A DNA stretch of 64,000 bases from Goodfellowiella coeruleoviolacea (GCF_024171785.1 NZ_JAMTCK010000019.1:124001-188000); one strand, 5' to 3'; numbered from the stretch's first letter, positions 12,755 to 23,188 are shown. A program made the numbers and translations. Notes: a model not told the origin generated them from the letters alone.

Positions 12755-12840
12755 CGCCGCTTATACCATCGCGGGATCACAGGAAAAAGTAACCATTGCT
12801 AACCGTGTTGTCCGCCACACAACGAAATGGCTACACGGAA
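12755..12840 (-). promoter_or_regulatory. AT-rich promoter region of the MFS gene
   Basis: The only AT-rich patch between the MATE and MFS genes. The minus strand has GGTATAAG near 12760 as a -10 candidate and an inverted repeat GTTGT-7nt-ACAAC near 12805-12821 that could be a regulator site. The exact -35 is unclear. Confidence 0.35.
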
Positions 12841-12877
12841 AACGCTTACCAGGCTGCGGTCAGGCCGGTCAGACCGG

Positions 12878-14230
12878 TCAGGCCGACTGGGCCTCGGCTG
12901 ACCCGTCGCGCACCGCGCCCACCACCGCCCAGCCGCCGGAGCGCACCCGGCTGACCACCGCGACCAACCGCACCAGCATGAACAGCGACAGCCCCGCCCA
13001 GATCCCGGCCAGCCCCCAGCCGAACGCCAGCGACGCCCACACCAGCGGCAGGAACCCCACGCCGGCCGACAGCAGGGTCGCGGTGCGCAGGAACGCCGCG
13101 TCGCCGGCCCCGAGCAGCACCCCGTCCAGCGCGAACACCACGCCGGCCACCGGCTGCAGCAGCACGAAGTACCACCAGGCGTGCGGGATCTGCGCGAGCA
13201 CGGCAGGGTCGGTGGCGAACGCCCTGGGCAGCACCCCGGACAGGGCGGCGAACAGCACGCCCAGCCCGATGCCGAACACCAGGCCGTAACGGGACACCTG
13301 GCTGGCCAGGCCGCGCGCACCCCGCTGGTCGCCGGCGCCCAGCGCGGCCCCGACCAGCGCCTGCGCCGCGATCGCCAGCGAGTCCAGCACCAGCGCCAGG
13401 AACGTCCACAACTGCAGCACCACCTGGTGCGCGCCGACCGCGGCGGTCGAGGTGCGCGCGGCCACCGCCGCGGCCGAGACGAAGCACGCCTGGAAGGCGA
13501 GACTGCGCAGCACCAGGTCACGTCCGAGGCCCAGCTGGGCCCACATCAGCGCCGGCACCGGCCGCAGTGGCACCCGTTCGACCACCAGGGCCCGCACGAA
13601 CAGGCTGGCGGCCACCGCCTGGGCGGCCACGTTGGCCACGGCGGAGCCGGTCAGCCCCAGACCGGCCGGGTAGACCAGGACCGGGCACAGCACCACGGAC
13701 AGGCCGTTGCCCAGCAGCACGTACCGCAGTGGTCGGGCGGTGTCCTGCACCCCGCGCATCCAGCCGTTGCCGGCCATGGTCACCAGGATCAGCGGCGCGC
13801 CGAACAGGGCGATCCGCAACCAGCCCACCGCGACCCCGGCCACCTCCCCGTCGCCGGCGAGCAGCCGCGCCACCGGCGCGGCGAACACCTGGCCGAGGAC
13901 CAGCACCACCAGCCCGACCAGCAGGGCCAGCCAGGTGGCCTGCACGCCCTCGGCCACGGCCGCGGCCCGGCGCCCGGCGCCGTGCAGCCGCGCCGCCCTG
14001 GCCGTGGTGCCGTAGGAGAGGAAGGTGAGCTGGGTGGACACCTGCGACAGCACCACACCGCCCACGGCGAGCCCGGCCAGCGGTAACGCGCCGAGGTGAC
14101 CGACCACGGCGGTGTCCACCAGCACGTACAGCGGCTCGGCCGCGAGCACCCCCAGGGCGGGAACCGCCAACCCCAGGATGCGCCGAACCGGCACCGCGCC
14201 CTCAGTTCGACGCATCACGGCCACGTCCAC
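12878..14230 (-). CDS. MATE family efflux transporter (DinF-like)
   Basis: 450 residues, about 12 membrane segments. The N-terminus ILGLAVPALGVLAAEPLYVLVDTAVVGHLG is the characteristic first-helix MATE signature, and the second half repeats the pattern. MATE proteins export cationic drugs or toxic compounds using Na+ or H+ gradients. A DinF-type MATE next to nrnA and rbfA is a conserved actinobacterial arrangement, so this is likely vertically inherited. Alternative in-frame starts (GTG and ATG within the first six residues) would change only a few residues. Confidence 0.92.
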   Translation of the reverse strand: MDVAVMRRTEGAVPVRRILGLAVPALGVLAAEPLYVLVDTAVVGHLGALPLAGLAVGGVVLSQVSTQLTFLSYGTTARAARLHGAGRRAAAVAEGVQATWLALLVGLVVLVLGQVFAAPVARLLAGDGEVAGVAVGWLRIALFGAPLILVTMAGNGWMRGVQDTARPLRYVLLGNGLSVVLCPVLVYPAGLGLTGSAVANVAAQAVAASLFVRALVVERVPLRPVPALMWAQLGLGRDLVLRSLAFQACFVSAAAVAARTSTAAVGAHQVVLQLWTFLALVLDSLAIAAQALVGAALGAGDQRGARGLASQVSRYGLVFGIGLGVLFAALSGVLPRAFATDPAVLAQIPHAWWYFVLLQPVAGVVFALDGVLLGAGDAAFLRTATLLSAGVGFLPLVWASLAFGWGLAGIWAGLSLFMLVRLVAVVSRVRSGGWAVVGAVRDGSAEAQSA

Positions 14231-14491
14231 CCCCAGCTGTGAAATGACCTAACGTGTTTTACCCCTGACATTCCCACTCTAACGCCCTGTCCTCGCCCAC
14301 CGGCCGACAGCCCGCGAGAGCGGCGCGCACGGCGATGCGTCCGCGCCGCGTCCGGGTCCACACCGGAGGCGGGCGTCAAGGCCACTTCAGTGCCATCGCG
14401 CTGGTCGCACGGTCCCGTCCAGCCAGCACGCGTGCGGCACCGGACGCGCCCGGACCCGGGTCGGCACCCGCTCGCCACGACCCGAAACCCC

Positions 14492-14564
14492 GGGCGGACC
14501 GGACAACCCCAGGCGGACGGGCACCCCGGGCGGACCGGACAACCCGGGCGGACCGGGCAACCCC
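14492..14564. repeat. Four degenerate 17-19 bp tandem repeats
   Basis: Units start at 14492, 14511, 14528 and 14546 and share GGCGGAC(C)GG(A/G)CAACCCC. They lie about 200 bp downstream (in element orientation) of element copy A. Confidence 0.75.
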
Positions 14565-14770
14565 GGGCACCAAACCCGCGGGCTGTCGCACCAGCACGGG
14601 CAGGCCACCAGAACCGGCATGCCGCACCCAGGCGGCAGAGGACGTCCAACGGTGCGTGGCGCCCAGCACCGCATGACCCCGAGACAGCGGCACACACCGC
14701 CCGAAACCGATCACCCCAGGGGCACAAACCCCCAACGCCAGCCTCCGGACCAGCGCAAACTCCCCCTGCC

Positions 14771-14879
14771 CAGCCCCCGCCCTCCCAGGGGGGCGACCCC
14801 AGGTCCAGCCTACCCACGCCCCCACCGGAAACGGGTCCTGCGGCGACGAGGTGTGGACAAGCAGGTGCCCTGTGGACAA
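14771..14879 (-). ncRNA. Element copy A: two DnaA-type boxes, -10 hexamer and G-rich block
   Basis: Read on the minus strand: TTGTCCACA (14879-14871), 10 nt, TTGTCCACA (14860-14852), 39 nt, TAGGCT (14812-14807), then a conserved block ending GGGGGCTG at 14771. The block contains GCCCCC...GGGGGC (hairpin) and a run of four G-tracts. It shares spacing and sequence with copies at 33893 and 42095 in this window. I infer a short transcript starting about 7 nt after TAGGCT. No reading frame is conserved among copies. Confidence 0.55.
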
Positions 14880-14958
14880 GTCGAGCCCCACACGGGCGGA
14901 AACCGGCTCACGCGCCCCGGCACGCGCTACACTCCCGCGCTCGCCGCCCACGTCACCC

Positions 14959-15006
14959 ACGCCGCTCGCCGCCCACGCCGCTCGCCGCCCACGCCGCTCG
15001 CCGCCC
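14959..15006. repeat. Three exact 16-bp tandem repeats downstream of nrnA
   Basis: ACGCCGCTCGCCGCCC is repeated at 14959, 14975 and 14991, about 60 nt past the nrnA stop. Confidence 0.85.
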
Positions 15007-15042
15007 CGGCACACCACCGCGCGCGGGCTGACAGCGGGGGGA

Positions 15043-15058
15043 CCCGCGGCACCGCGGG
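15043..15058 (-). terminator. Hairpin after nrnA
   Basis: CCCGCGG-CA-CCGCGGG, a perfect 7-bp stem with a nominal 2-nt loop, 8 nt past the nrnA stop. No U-tract. Confidence 0.5.
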
Positions 15059-15066
15059 ACACCTGG

Positions 15067-16113
15067 TCAGGGGGTGATCGGGGCCTGGCTGAGCGCGGCG
15101 CGCAGGGCGGCCAGCACCTCGTCGAGCAGGCCGGTGGTGGTGAAGCCGGCGGCCAGGCGGTGGCCGCCGCCACCGAGGCGGGTGGCGACCGCGCCCACGT
15201 CGAGCCGGCCCACGGCGCGCAGCGACACCACCCAGCTCTGCTGGCGCGGCGCGCCCGCCGGACCGGCCTGCTTGATGACGGCGGCGACCTCGGCTTCCTG
15301 GGTGGTGCGCAGCACGTCCATCACGCTGTCCACCTCTTCGCTGCGCAGGCCGTCGGCGTCGGCCGCGGTGATCACCGTGTGTACCAGGCCGAGCCCCTGG
15401 GCGGCGGCCTGATCGAGGGTGGCTCGGCCGAGCACGGTGGACAGCATGCTGAGCCAGGCGAACGGGTGGCTGTCCATCAGCCGCCGGGTCAGCTGCTCGG
15501 CGCGCACCCCGGTCTCCACCAGCCGGGCGGCCACCCGCAGCGCCTCGGCGCCGGCGTGCCGGAACGAGCGGGTGTCGGTGACCAGGCCCGCGTACAGGCA
15601 GCGCGCCACCGGCTCGTCCAGTTCCACGCCCAGCTTGTCCAGCACGCGCAGCACGATCAGCGCGGTGGCCTCGGCCTGGTCGTCGACCAGGTTGGTGGTG
15701 CCGAACCGGGTGTTGCCCACGTGGTGGTCGATCACCAGCACGGCGCCACCGGCCGAGGTGGTGGCCGCCACCCGGTTGGCCAGCCGGCCCAGCCGGTCGA
15801 TGCTGCTGGTGTCCAGGGCGACCAGCAGCGGCGGCGCGGCCGGCACCTGGTCGGCCGGCACGATCAGCCCGTGGCTGTCCAGTTCGCGCAGCGTGTGCGG
15901 CACCTGGCTGGGCGAGCCGAAGGACACCCGGACGCGGGCGCCCCGGCGGTGCAGGGCCAGGCCCAGGGCCAGTGCGCTGCCCAGCGCGTCCGCGTCGGGG
16001 TTGATGTGTGCCAGGAGCACGATGTCCGACGCCTCGTCGAGCAGGGCGACCGCCGCACCCAACTCCTCGGTCTCGGTGGATGCCACGGTGTTGGTCTGCC
16101 GCACGATGCCCAC
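15067..16113 (-). CDS. nrnA: DHH-family oligoribonuclease/phosphatase (NrnA-like)
   Basis: 348 residues. DHH/DHHA1 phosphoesterases of this branch degrade nano-RNAs and dephosphorylate pAp; in actinobacteria the gene follows rbfA. Motifs are the metal ligands in AHINPDADALGS, LVALDTSS, the namesake DHHVGN, and the DHHA1 signature RLGGGGHRLAAG near the C-terminus. GTG 16113 has TAGCTT 6 nt upstream, so it may be transcribed leaderlessly from an internal promoter as well as from upstream. Exonuclease versus cyclic-dinucleotide phosphodiesterase activity cannot be separated from sequence. Confidence 0.92.
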   Translation of the reverse strand: MGIVRQTNTVASTETEELGAAVALLDEASDIVLLAHINPDADALGSALALGLALHRRGARVRVSFGSPSQVPHTLRELDSHGLIVPADQVPAAPPLLVALDTSSIDRLGRLANRVAATTSAGGAVLVIDHHVGNTRFGTTNLVDDQAEATALIVLRVLDKLGVELDEPVARCLYAGLVTDTRSFRHAGAEALRVAARLVETGVRAEQLTRRLMDSHPFAWLSMLSTVLGRATLDQAAAQGLGLVHTVITAADADGLRSEEVDSVMDVLRTTQEAEVAAVIKQAGPAGAPRQQSWVVSLRAVGRLDVGAVATRLGGGGHRLAAGFTTTGLLDEVLAALRAALSQAPITP

Positions 16114-16119
16114 GTGCGC

Positions 16120-16125
16120 AAGCTA
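16120..16125 (-). promoter_or_regulatory. -10 hexamer TAGCTT, leaderless promoter of nrnA
   Basis: Minus-strand TAGCTT, 6-nt spacer, GTG 16113. Confidence 0.5.
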
Positions 16126-16208
16126 CGCCGCCCGAGTGGGCCGGGTGAACACCTCGGCGAGTGAGGTGACCAGGCAAACGCCGCCGGCCGGGTGGCTACC
16201 GGCACACC

Positions 16209-16243
16209 CACCGGCCACCGGCCACCAGCCACCGGCCACCGAC
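16209..16243. repeat. Five 7-bp tandem repeats after rbfA
   Basis: CACCGGC-like units at 16209, 16216, 16223, 16230 and 16237, beginning 40 nt past the rbfA stop. Confidence 0.75.
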
Positions 16244-16282
16244 CGCCGGGCGGTCGCCGGCGCACCCCGGCCGCGCCAGCGG

Positions 16283-16798
16283 CTATGACCTGCGGTGCTC
16301 GGCCACGGGGGTGTCCGCGTCGGCGTTGGCGTCCTCGGCGGTGTCCCCGTCCTCGTCGTCGTCCTCGGCCCGGGGGGCGCGGTAGGGGTCGGCCTCGCCG
16401 GCGGGCTCGGCGCCGGAGGCGAGTCGGGCCACCTCGGCGTCGGCCTCCCGGGCGCGGGTGAGCAGCTCGTCCAGGCGGCGGGCGGCGTCGGGCACCTCGT
16501 CGGCGACGAACGTCAGGGTCGGGGTGAACCGCACCCCGGTCTGCTGCCCGACCAGCGAGCGCAGCACACCCTTGGCGCTGTTCAGGGCCGCGGCGGCACC
16601 AGCGGTGTCCGGTGGCGCCTCCAGGCTGTCGCCGAGCACGGTGTAGTACACGGTGGCGTCCCGCAGGTCGGCGGTGACCCTGGCGTCGGTGATCGTCACC
16701 CGGGCCAGCCTCGGGTCCTTGACCTGGTGTTCCAGTGCGGAGGCCACGATCTGTGCGATGCGCTTCGCGAGCCTGCGGGCGCGGGCCACGTCGGCCAC
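16283..16798 (-). CDS. rbfA: 30S ribosome-binding factor A
   Basis: 171 residues. RbfA binds pre-30S subunits and helps mature the 5' end of 16S rRNA, and is important in the cold. The KH-like fold is visible in [42 protein letters not shown]. The family core ends near residue 125; the last 45 residues are an acidic, Asp/Glu-rich tail ending TPVAEHRRS, a common actinobacterial extension. It sits between ylxP and nrnA in the infB operon. Confidence 0.95.
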   Translation of the reverse strand: MADVARARRLAKRIAQIVASALEHQVKDPRLARVTITDARVTADLRDATVYYTVLGDSLEAPPDTAGAAAALNSAKGVLRSLVGQQTGVRFTPTLTFVADEVPDAARRLDELLTRAREADAEVARLASGAEPAGEADPYRAPRAEDDDEDGDTAEDANADADTPVAEHRRS

Positions 16799-16896
16799 GG
16801 CGCTCCTCCCTCGTCTTTTCTCAGGCGTTGGTCATGGGCGTGCGCGGCGGAAGATCCACGCGGACCGGTCACGGGTGCCGGCGGGCTTCCGGCCTG

Positions 16897-17217
16897 TCAC
16901 ACCAGGAACTCTTCGCTCTCGTCTTCCGGCCCGATCAGTCGGTGTCGGGCGGTCAGCAGGTCCAGCTCGGGCCGCCCCGCGACCAGACGTTCACACGCGT
17001 TGAGAACGTCCCTCACATGCTCGGCGTCCGCGGCCACCACCGCCACCCCGATCAGGGCACGGCGGTGCAGGTCGAGGTGTCCGGCCTCGGCCACGGACAC
17101 CTCGAACTTGCGGCGCAGTTCGGCGATCACCGGACGCACCGCTGACCGCTTCTGCTTGAGCGACCGGACGTCGCCGAGCAGCACGTCCAGTTCGAGAGAA
17201 CCCACGTACACGGGCAT
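16897..17217 (-). CDS. ylxP: DUF503 family protein (YlxP-like)
   Basis: 106 residues. Starts MPVYVGSLELDVLLGDVRSLKQKRS, the family hallmark, and ends in an acidic GPEDESEEFLV. DUF503 proteins are small ribosome-associated ferredoxin-like folds encoded between infB and rbfA in Gram-positive bacteria. ATG 17217 is used; an adjacent in-frame GTG at 17220 would add one residue. Their molecular role is unsettled; association with ribosome maturation is inferred from gene neighbourhood. Confidence 0.93.
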   Translation of the reverse strand: MPVYVGSLELDVLLGDVRSLKQKRSAVRPVIAELRRKFEVSVAEAGHLDLHRRALIGVAVVAADAEHVRDVLNACERLVAGRPELDLLTARHRLIGPEDESEEFLV

Positions 17218-17361
17218 CACCAGGTGGCCGCACTCCGGTCAACACCGGCCAGGGCGACCACCGAGCCGATGGGGGCGGAACGAGCAGAACGCAGGCGGGT
17301 GGTCCGGGGCCGGCCAGCGTGGGCCGACCCCGGACCGTTCATCCGTCCCGCGGACCGACGA

Positions 17362-20300
17362 TCAGACGCGGGGCTTCTCGCGCATCTCGTAGGTCTCGAT
17401 CACGTCCTCCACCCGGATGTCGTTGTACGAGCCGAGTGTGAGACCGCACTCGAAGCCCTCGCGGACCTCGGTCACGTCGTCCTTGAACCTGCGCAGCGAG
17501 TTGACCGACAGGTTCTCGGCGACCACCACGTTGTCCCGCAGCAGGCGCGCCTTGGCGTTGCGCCGGATCTCGCCGGACAGCACCATGCAACCCGCGATGG
17601 AGCCGACCTTGGAGGAGCGGAACACGTCGCGGACCTCGGCCCGACCGAGCTGGACCTCCTCGTACTCGGGCTTGAGCATGCCCTTGAGGGCCTGCTCGAT
17701 CTCGTCGATCGCCTGGTAGATCACCGAGTAGTAGCGGATGTCGATGCCCTCGCGGTTGGCCTGCTCGGCGACCTTGCCCTCGGCCCGCACGTTGAAGCCG
17801 AGGATGATCGCGTCGGAGGCGATCGCCAGGTCGACGTTGGCCTTGGTGATGCCACCAACACCGCGGTCGATGACCTTCAGCTCGACCTCGTCGCCCACCT
17901 CGATTTTCATCAGGGCGTCTTCCAGGGCCTCGACGGTACCCGAGTTGTCGCCCTTGATGATCAGGTTGAGCTGGCGGGTCTCCTTGAGGGCCGAGTCCAG
18001 GTCCTCCAGGCTGATCCGCTTGCGCTTGGCCGCGAACTGGGCGTTGCGGATGCGGGCCTGGCGGCGCTCGGCGATCTGCCTGGCCACCCGGTCCTCGTCC
18101 ACCACGAGGAAGGTGTCACCGGCACCTGGCACCGAGGTGAACCCGATGACCTGGACCGGACGCGAGGGCAGTGCCTCGGTGACGTCCTCGTTGTACTCGT
18201 CGACCATCCGCCGGACGCGGCCGTAGGCGTCGCCGGCCACGACCGAGTCGCCCACGCGCAGCGTGCCGCGCTGCACCAGCACGGTGGCCACCGGACCACG
18301 CCCGCGGTCCAGGTGCGCCTCGATGGCCACGCCCTGGGCCTCCATGTTCGGGTTGGCCCGCAGGTCCAGTGCGGCGTCCGCGGTCAGCAGGATCGCCTCG
18401 AGCAGCCCGTCGATGTTGGTGCCCTGCTTCGCCGAGATGTCGACGAACATGGTGTCGCCGCCGTACTCCTCGGCGACCAGGCCGTACTCGGTGAGCTGCT
18501 GGCGGATCTTGGCGGGGTTGGCCCCCTCCTTGTCGATCTTGTTCACCGCCACCACGATCGGCGCGTTGGCCGCCTGGGCGTGGTTGATCGCCTCCACCGT
18601 CTGCGGCATCACACCGTCGTCGGCGGCGACCACGATCACCGCGATGTCGGTGGAGTTCGCACCGCGGGCACGCATGGCGGTGAACGCCTCGTGACCCGGG
18701 GTGTCGATGAAGGTGATCAGCCGGATCTCGCCGTCGAGGTTGGTGGACACCTGGTAGGCACCGATGTGCTGGGTGATGCCACCGGCCTCGCCCTCGTGCA
18801 CCTTGGCCTTGCGGATGGTGTCCAGCAGCCGCGTCTTACCGTGGTCGACGTGACCCATCACGGTCACCACCGGCGGACGCACCACCAGGTCGTCCTCACC
18901 ACCGGCGTCCTCGCCATACGTGATGTCGAAGGACTCCAGCAGCTCGCGGTCCTCCTCCTCGGGGCTGACCACCTGGACGGTGTAGTTCATCTCCGAGCCG
19001 AGCAGCTCCAGCACCTCGTCGGAGACGGACTGGGTGGCCGTGACCATCTCACCGAGGTGGAACAACACCTGGACCAGCGAGGCCGGGTTGGCGTTGATCT
19101 TCTCGGCGAAGTCGGTCAGCGAGGCACCGCGGGGCAGGCGAATGGTCTCGCCGTTGCCCTTGGGCAGGCGGACACCGCCCACCGACGGCGCCTGCATGTT
19201 GTCCATGTACTCCTGGCGCTTCTGCCGCTTCGACTTGCGGCCGCGGCGCGAGGGGCCACCGGGACGACCGAACGCACCGGCCGTGCCACCACGACCGGCA
19301 CCGCCGCCACCGCCGGGGCGACCGCGGAAGCCACCCGCCGCGGGCGCACCGGTGCCGCCGCCTCCGCCGCCACCGGGACGGAAGCCGCCGCCACCGCCGC
19401 CACCGCCGCGGAAGCCACCGCCACCGCCGCCGCCACCGCGGAAGCCGCCACCGCCGCCGCCACGGCCACCGCCGCCGCCCGGCCTACCGCCGCCGGCACC
19501 GGGACGGCCGCCACCAGCGGCGGGCCGAGCCGGGCGAGGCGGCATCATGCCGGGGTTGGGCCGCGGCGGCATGTTGCCGGGGCTGGGCCGGGGGCCGGCC
19601 GGGGTGGGCGCGCCACCGGGACGCGGCGCGTTGCCGCCTGGCCGGTTGTCGGAGGTGCGCTGGCCGCCGCCACCGCCACCGGGCGCGCCACCGGGACGCG
19701 GGCCGGACGGGCGGGGCGCCGGCGCGTTGGCGCCGACACCGAACGGGTTGTTGCCCACGCGGGGCGGCCGCTGGCCCGGCTTGGGAGCCTGGGGCTTGGG
19801 CGGCACCACCGACGGGCTCGGGCCCTGGTTGCGCGGGCCGGGCCGGGGCGCGCCCGGCCGGGGCTGCTGGCCGGGCCGGGGACCGGGCTGGGGAGCCTGG
19901 GCGGCCGGCTGCTCCTTGGGCCGGGTGGGTTGGGGTGCGGGGACAGCCTGCTGCTGGCCAGCCTGGGCGACTGGCTGCGCGGGCGCGGCTGGCTGGGCCG
20001 CCGGCTTGGGAGCCGGGGCCTGAGCCGCCGCCGGGGCCTGACCTGGGACCGGGCGGGGGGCCTGGGGCCGGGGACCGGGGACCGGACGCGGGCCGGGCAT
20101 CGGGCGCGGGCCCGAGTCGGGCCGTCCCTGCTCGCGCGCGGGCGGCGGGGTCGGCACGCCCGAGGGCGCCGGACCGGCCTGCGGGGTGGGTGCCGGAGCT
20201 GCCGGCGCCTGCTGCTGGGGAGCGCGGCCACGCTGGCCGGAGCGGCCGGACCGGCCGCCCTTCTCCCCGAGGGCGTCCCGCAGCCTGCGGGCCACCGGTG

Positions 20301-20421
20301 CCTCCACCGTGGAGGACGCGGACTTCACGTACTCGCCCAGGTCGGCGAGCTTGTTCAGAACTTCCTTGCTCGTAACGCCGAGCTCCTTCGCGAGCTCGTG
20401 CACGCGGGCTTTGCCTGCCAC
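17362..20421 (-). CDS. infB: Translation initiation factor IF-2
   Basis: 1019 residues. A GTPase that positions fMet-tRNA on the 30S and promotes subunit joining. IF2_N domain ([20 protein letters not shown]) at the start; then about 340 residues of Pro-, Gly- and Gln-rich low-complexity sequence with runs of GGGGGFRGG and PRPG; then a second IF2_N; then the G domain with [16 protein letters not shown] and NKID; then the beta-barrel and C2 domains. GTG 20421 is chosen because AGGAGA lies just upstream, inside codons of a longer frame starting at ATG 20433. The long disordered N-terminus is typical of actinobacterial IF-2. Confidence 0.98.
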   Translation of the reverse strand: MAGKARVHELAKELGVTSKEVLNKLADLGEYVKSASSTVEAPVARRLRDALGEKGGRSGRSGQRGRAPQQQAPAAPAPTPQAGPAPSGVPTPPPAREQGRPDSGPRPMPGPRPVPGPRPQAPRPVPGQAPAAAQAPAPKPAAQPAAPAQPVAQAGQQQAVPAPQPTRPKEQPAAQAPQPGPRPGQQPRPGAPRPGPRNQGPSPSVVPPKPQAPKPGQRPPRVGNNPFGVGANAPAPRPSGPRPGGAPGGGGGGQRTSDNRPGGNAPRPGGAPTPAGPRPSPGNMPPRPNPGMMPPRPARPAAGGGRPGAGGGRPGGGGGRGGGGGGFRGGGGGGGGFRGGGGGGGGFRPGGGGGGGTGAPAAGGFRGRPGGGGGAGRGGTAGAFGRPGGPSRRGRKSKRQKRQEYMDNMQAPSVGGVRLPKGNGETIRLPRGASLTDFAEKINANPASLVQVLFHLGEMVTATQSVSDEVLELLGSEMNYTVQVVSPEEEDRELLESFDITYGEDAGGEDDLVVRPPVVTVMGHVDHGKTRLLDTIRKAKVHEGEAGGITQHIGAYQVSTNLDGEIRLITFIDTPGHEAFTAMRARGANSTDIAVIVVAADDGVMPQTVEAINHAQAANAPIVVAVNKIDKEGANPAKIRQQLTEYGLVAEEYGGDTMFVDISAKQGTNIDGLLEAILLTADAALDLRANPNMEAQGVAIEAHLDRGRGPVATVLVQRGTLRVGDSVVAGDAYGRVRRMVDEYNEDVTEALPSRPVQVIGFTSVPGAGDTFLVVDEDRVARQIAERRQARIRNAQFAAKRKRISLEDLDSALKETRQLNLIIKGDNSGTVEALEDALMKIEVGDEVELKVIDRGVGGITKANVDLAIASDAIILGFNVRAEGKVAEQANREGIDIRYYSVIYQAIDEIEQALKGMLKPEYEEVQLGRAEVRDVFRSSKVGSIAGCMVLSGEIRRNAKARLLRDNVVVAENLSVNSLRRFKDDVTEVREGFECGLTLGSYNDIRVEDVIETYEMREKPRV

Positions 20422-20508
20422 TGCTCTCCTCATCTGGTGAGGCCGGCGGGCAAACCCGTCGACCTCGTCCTAACGTCGCGCCTTCATCGCTTCAGCTTCA
20501 CGGCTGAC

Positions 20509-20883
20509 TCATGACGGGTCGACCTGCTTCCTTGTTCCCTGTTGACCGTGGGGGCCCACGGCCGTACTCCACCGAGCCAACTGTTCGAGATGGGTGCGGA
20601 GGCTGTCAACGTCCAGCTGCCCCTGGGCCCGGAGGGCCCGGGGGAAGGCCCGACGCCGTTCAGCCGCGCGCAGGCAGTCCAGGTTGGGATGCAGCCATGC
20701 TCCCCGCCCCGGAAGCCGACGCCGCGTGTCGGGGATCACCTTGGCATCCACGACCACCACGCGCAGCAACTCGGTGGACAACGTTCGAGTGCGGCATCCC
20801 ACACACGTGCGGACCGGGCCGACGTGGTCGAACACCTCTTCGGGACGCTGAACCAATGAACAGTCTATCTCGCCGAACCTCAC
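20509..20883 (-). CDS. ylxR: YlxR (DUF448) RNA-binding/regulatory protein
   Basis: 124 residues. The core [20 protein letters not shown] and [27 protein letters not shown] are the DUF448 signatures. The proteins are nucleic-acid-associated and encoded between nusA and infB; some act as transcriptional regulators or nucleoid-associated factors. GTG 20883 overlaps the nusA stop (GTGA), implying translational coupling. Alternatively a TTG at 20856 lies 5 nt after a TAGACT hexamer, which would give a shorter leaderless form. The C-terminal 25 residues are unconserved. Confidence 0.93.
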   Translation of the reverse strand: MRFGEIDCSLVQRPEEVFDHVGPVRTCVGCRTRTLSTELLRVVVVDAKVIPDTRRRLPGRGAWLHPNLDCLRAAERRRAFPRALRAQGQLDVDSLRTHLEQLARWSTAVGPHGQQGTRKQVDPS

Positions 20884-21914
20884 TCAGCCGAACCGGTTGT
20901 TCGCGCGGGGGCTGACGGGGCCGCGTCCAGGGCGGCGTTGGGGTCCGCGTCACTGCGGATGTCGATGCGCCAGCCGGTCAGCCGGGCGGCCAGCCGCGCG
21001 TTCTGGCCCTCCTTGCCGATGGCCAGCGACAGCTGGAAGTCCGGCACCACGACCCGGGCCGTCTTGGCCCGCTCGTCGAGCACCCGCACGGAGATGACCT
21101 TGGCCGGGGACAGCGCGTTGCCCACGAAGGTCGCCGGGTCCTCGGAGTAGTCGATGATGTCGATCTTCTCGCCGGCCAGTTCGCTCATGACGTTGCGCAC
21201 CCTGGCGCCCATCGGGCCGATGCAGGCGCCCTTGGCGTTCACCCCGGGCACCTTGGAGTGCACCGCGATCTTGGACCGGTGGCCGGCCTCCCTGGCCACC
21301 GCCGGGATCTCCACGGTGCCGTCGGCGATCTCCGGCACCTCCAGCGCGAACAGCTTGCGCACCAGGTTGGGGTGGGTCCGGGAGAGGGTGATCTGCGGAC
21401 CGCGCATGCTCCGGGTCACCCCGACGACGAAGCACTTCAGCCGGGTGCCGTGGGCGTAGGTCTCGCCGGGCACCTGCTCGGCCGGGGGCAGCACGCCCTC
21501 GGTGTCGCCGATCTGCACGACCACCATGCCGCGCGAGTTGGCCCTGGCGTCCCGCTGCACCACCCCGGCGATGATCTCGCCCTCCTTGGTGGCGTACTCG
21601 CCGAAGGTGCGCTCGTGCTCGGCGTCGCGCAGCCGCTGCAGGATCACCTGGCGGGCGGTGGTGGCGGCGATCCGGCCGAAGCCCTCGGGGGTGTCGTCCC
21701 ACTCCTCGACCACGACCCCGTCCTGGCCGACCTCCTGGGCGAGCACCCGCACGTAGCCGGTCTTGCGGTCGATGTCGACCCGGGCGTTGGGCTGGTGGCC
21801 CTCGGTGTGCTTGTAGGCGGTCAGCAGCGCGGTCTCGATGGCCTCCAGCACGGTCTCGAAGGGGATGTCCTTGTCCCGCTCGATCGCCCGGAGCGCGGCG
21901 ATGTCGACGTTCAC
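20880..21914 (-). CDS. nusA: Transcription termination/antitermination factor NusA
   Basis: 344 residues, the short actinobacterial form without the C-terminal acidic repeats of E. coli NusA. The N-terminal RNAP-binding domain begins [20 protein letters not shown]. The S1 domain contains [26 protein letters not shown]1 and KH2 contain [18 protein letters not shown] and [19 protein letters not shown]. NusA modulates pausing, termination and rrn antitermination. The start overlaps the rimP stop and the end overlaps the ylxR start, both by 4 bp. Confidence 0.97.
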   Translation of the reverse strand: MNVDIAALRAIERDKDIPFETVLEAIETALLTAYKHTEGHQPNARVDIDRKTGYVRVLAQEVGQDGVVVEEWDDTPEGFGRIAATTARQVILQRLRDAEHERTFGEYATKEGEIIAGVVQRDARANSRGMVVVQIGDTEGVLPPAEQVPGETYAHGTRLKCFVVGVTRSMRGPQITLSRTHPNLVRKLFALEVPEIADGTVEIPAVAREAGHRSKIAVHSKVPGVNAKGACIGPMGARVRNVMSELAGEKIDIIDYSEDPATFVGNALSPAKVISVRVLDERAKTARVVVPDFQLSLAIGKEGQNARLAARLTGWRIDIRSDADPNAALDAAPSAPARTTGSAE

Positions 21915-22498
21915 CTCGACTCCTCCTCGGTTTCCGTGTTGTCGCTGTGGGGTCCGGCGCTGGGGGATCCGGCGCTGGGGGAATCCGCGCTGGTTCCGGC
22001 TTGGTCGAGCAGGGCCAGTTCCTCGGCGGGCGGCTGGCGGAACTCCACCTCGACCACGGCCCGCTCCACCTCGGCGTAGTCCACCCGGCGCAGCGCACCG
22101 TCCACCAACATGGTCACACCCGTCTCGTCCGCCTCGCCCACCCGGCCGGTGAACTCGGCACCGTCGCGCTGGCGCGCCCGCACCAGCCGGTGTCTGGCCC
22201 TGGTCCAGTGTCGCGGCCTGGTCAGCGGTCGGTCGACCCCGGGCGAGGTGACCTCCAGCGTGTAGGGGCCGACGAACAGGTCGTCCTCGGCGTCGAGTGC
22301 GGCGGACACGGCCCGACTGGCCTCGGCGACCTCGTCGAGGCCGATGCCCTGGTCGCTGTCGACGACGACCTTGACCAGCCGACGGCGCCCAGCCTGCTGC
22401 ACGTCGAGCAGTTCGAGGTCGAACCCGATGGCGGTCACCGCTTCCCGCACCACGGGTTCGAGCTGCGCGGCGAATTCTCCGCGCGGCGGGCTGGACAC
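21911..22498 (-). CDS. rimP: Ribosome maturation factor RimP
   Basis: 195 residues. RimP is needed for 30S maturation. Conserved sequence includes [32 protein letters not shown], the D-S/D-x-GI pattern [25 protein letters not shown] and the [14 protein letters not shown] signature. The last 30 residues are Ser/Pro-rich and unconserved. GTG 22498 is chosen because AAGGAG lies 7 nt upstream; the frame remains open further up but without similarity. It is the first gene of the rimP-nusA-ylxR-infB operon. Confidence 0.95.
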   Translation of the reverse strand: MSSPPRGEFAAQLEPVVREAVTAIGFDLELLDVQQAGRRRLVKVVVDSDQGIGLDEVAEASRAVSAALDAEDDLFVGPYTLEVTSPGVDRPLTRPRHWTRARHRLVRARQRDGAEFTGRVGEADETGVTMLVDGALRRVDYAEVERAVVEVEFRQPPAEELALLDQAGTSADSPSAGSPSAGPHSDNTETEEESR

Positions 22499-22664
22499 GT
22501 GTTCGCTCCTTGGGTGCTCAGGGTGCGGACGGCCGGCCACGGGACACTCGGGTACCGCGGCCGTCGTCGCACACGCCGGTCGTGGTCGCCCAGCGTATCT
22601 CGTCACCGCTGTCGGCCGGCACAACGAGCGGACCTCGACTGCCGGGCGCGTCGCCGCCGCCTGG

Positions 22665-22670
22665 CAGGAT
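22665..22670 (+). promoter_or_regulatory. -10-like hexamer CAGGAT before the Tat lipoprotein
   Basis: CAGGAT, 8-nt spacer, GTG 22679. Confidence 0.4.
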
Positions 22671-22678
22671 GGGTCGAC

Positions 22679-23188
22679 GTGACCCGTGCTCCCCGACCAG
22701 TGGGCGGCCATCCGCCCAGCCTGAGCCGACGTGCCGTGCTGCGCGCCGGGGCGCTCGCCGCGCTGGCCGCCCCGCTGCTGGCCAGCTGCTTCGGCGAGAC
22801 CGAACCGCCGGCCCCGGACCCGCTGGCCGAACTGGCCGCCCAGGCCCGGTCGGACGCGGCCACGGCCACGGCCATCGCCTCGGCCCACGCCGACCTCGCC
22901 GCGGCGGCCACCCTGATCGCCCAGGCCAGGCAGGAACACGCCGTGGCGCTGCAGCAGGAGGTGGACCGGGAACGGCCGCCGACCAGTTCCACGGCGCCCA
23001 GCCCGACCGGCGCCACCCCGCCGAGCGCGCCGCCCAGCGCCAAGGAGGCCGAGCAGGCCCTGACCCAGGCGCTGACCTCGGCCGAGCAGCAGGCCGCCGG
23101 CCTGGTCCCGACCGTGCCCGCCTACCGCGCCGGCCTGCTCGGCTCGGTCGCCGCTGGCTGCGCCAGCCTCCGGGAGGTGTTGTCCTGA
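22679..23188 (+). CDS. Tat-exported lipoprotein of unknown function
   Basis: 169 residues. A twin-arginine signal (LSRRAVLRAGALAALAAPLLA) is followed by a lipobox ending LLASC, so the mature protein is lipid-anchored at Cys38 or nearby. The remainder is Ala-rich and helical, with a Pro/Ser/Thr linker (TSSTAPSPTGATPPSAPPS), and resembles half of a ferritin-like four-helix bundle. Its stop overlaps the start of the ferritin-like DUF4439 gene by 4 bp (ATGA). The pair is conserved upstream of rimP in actinobacteria; they probably work together. GTG start with a leaderless-type hexamer. Confidence 0.85.
   Translation: MTRAPRPVGGHPPSLSRRAVLRAGALAALAAPLLASCFGETEPPAPDPLAELAAQARSDAATATAIASAHADLAAAATLIAQARQEHAVALQQEVDRERPPTSSTAPSPTGATPPSAPPSAKEAEQALTQALTSAEQQAAGLVPTVPAYRAGLLGSVAAGCASLREVLS

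Larger units (their letters stand above)
14231..15066. other. 836-bp non-coding region between nrnA and the MATE gene
   Basis: No frame here has convincing coding character; open frames exist only because stops are rare at this GC. The region holds four degenerate 17-19 bp repeats (14492-14564), a copy of the two-box element (14771-14879, minus orientation), three exact 16-bp repeats (14959-15006) and the nrnA terminator hairpin (15043-15058). Confidence 0.7.

Noticed and set aside
17224-20514. Long open frame on the plus strand opposite infB
   Set aside because: It is antisense to IF-2, rich in Gly/His/Leu/Val noise with no fold; stops are rare at this GC.
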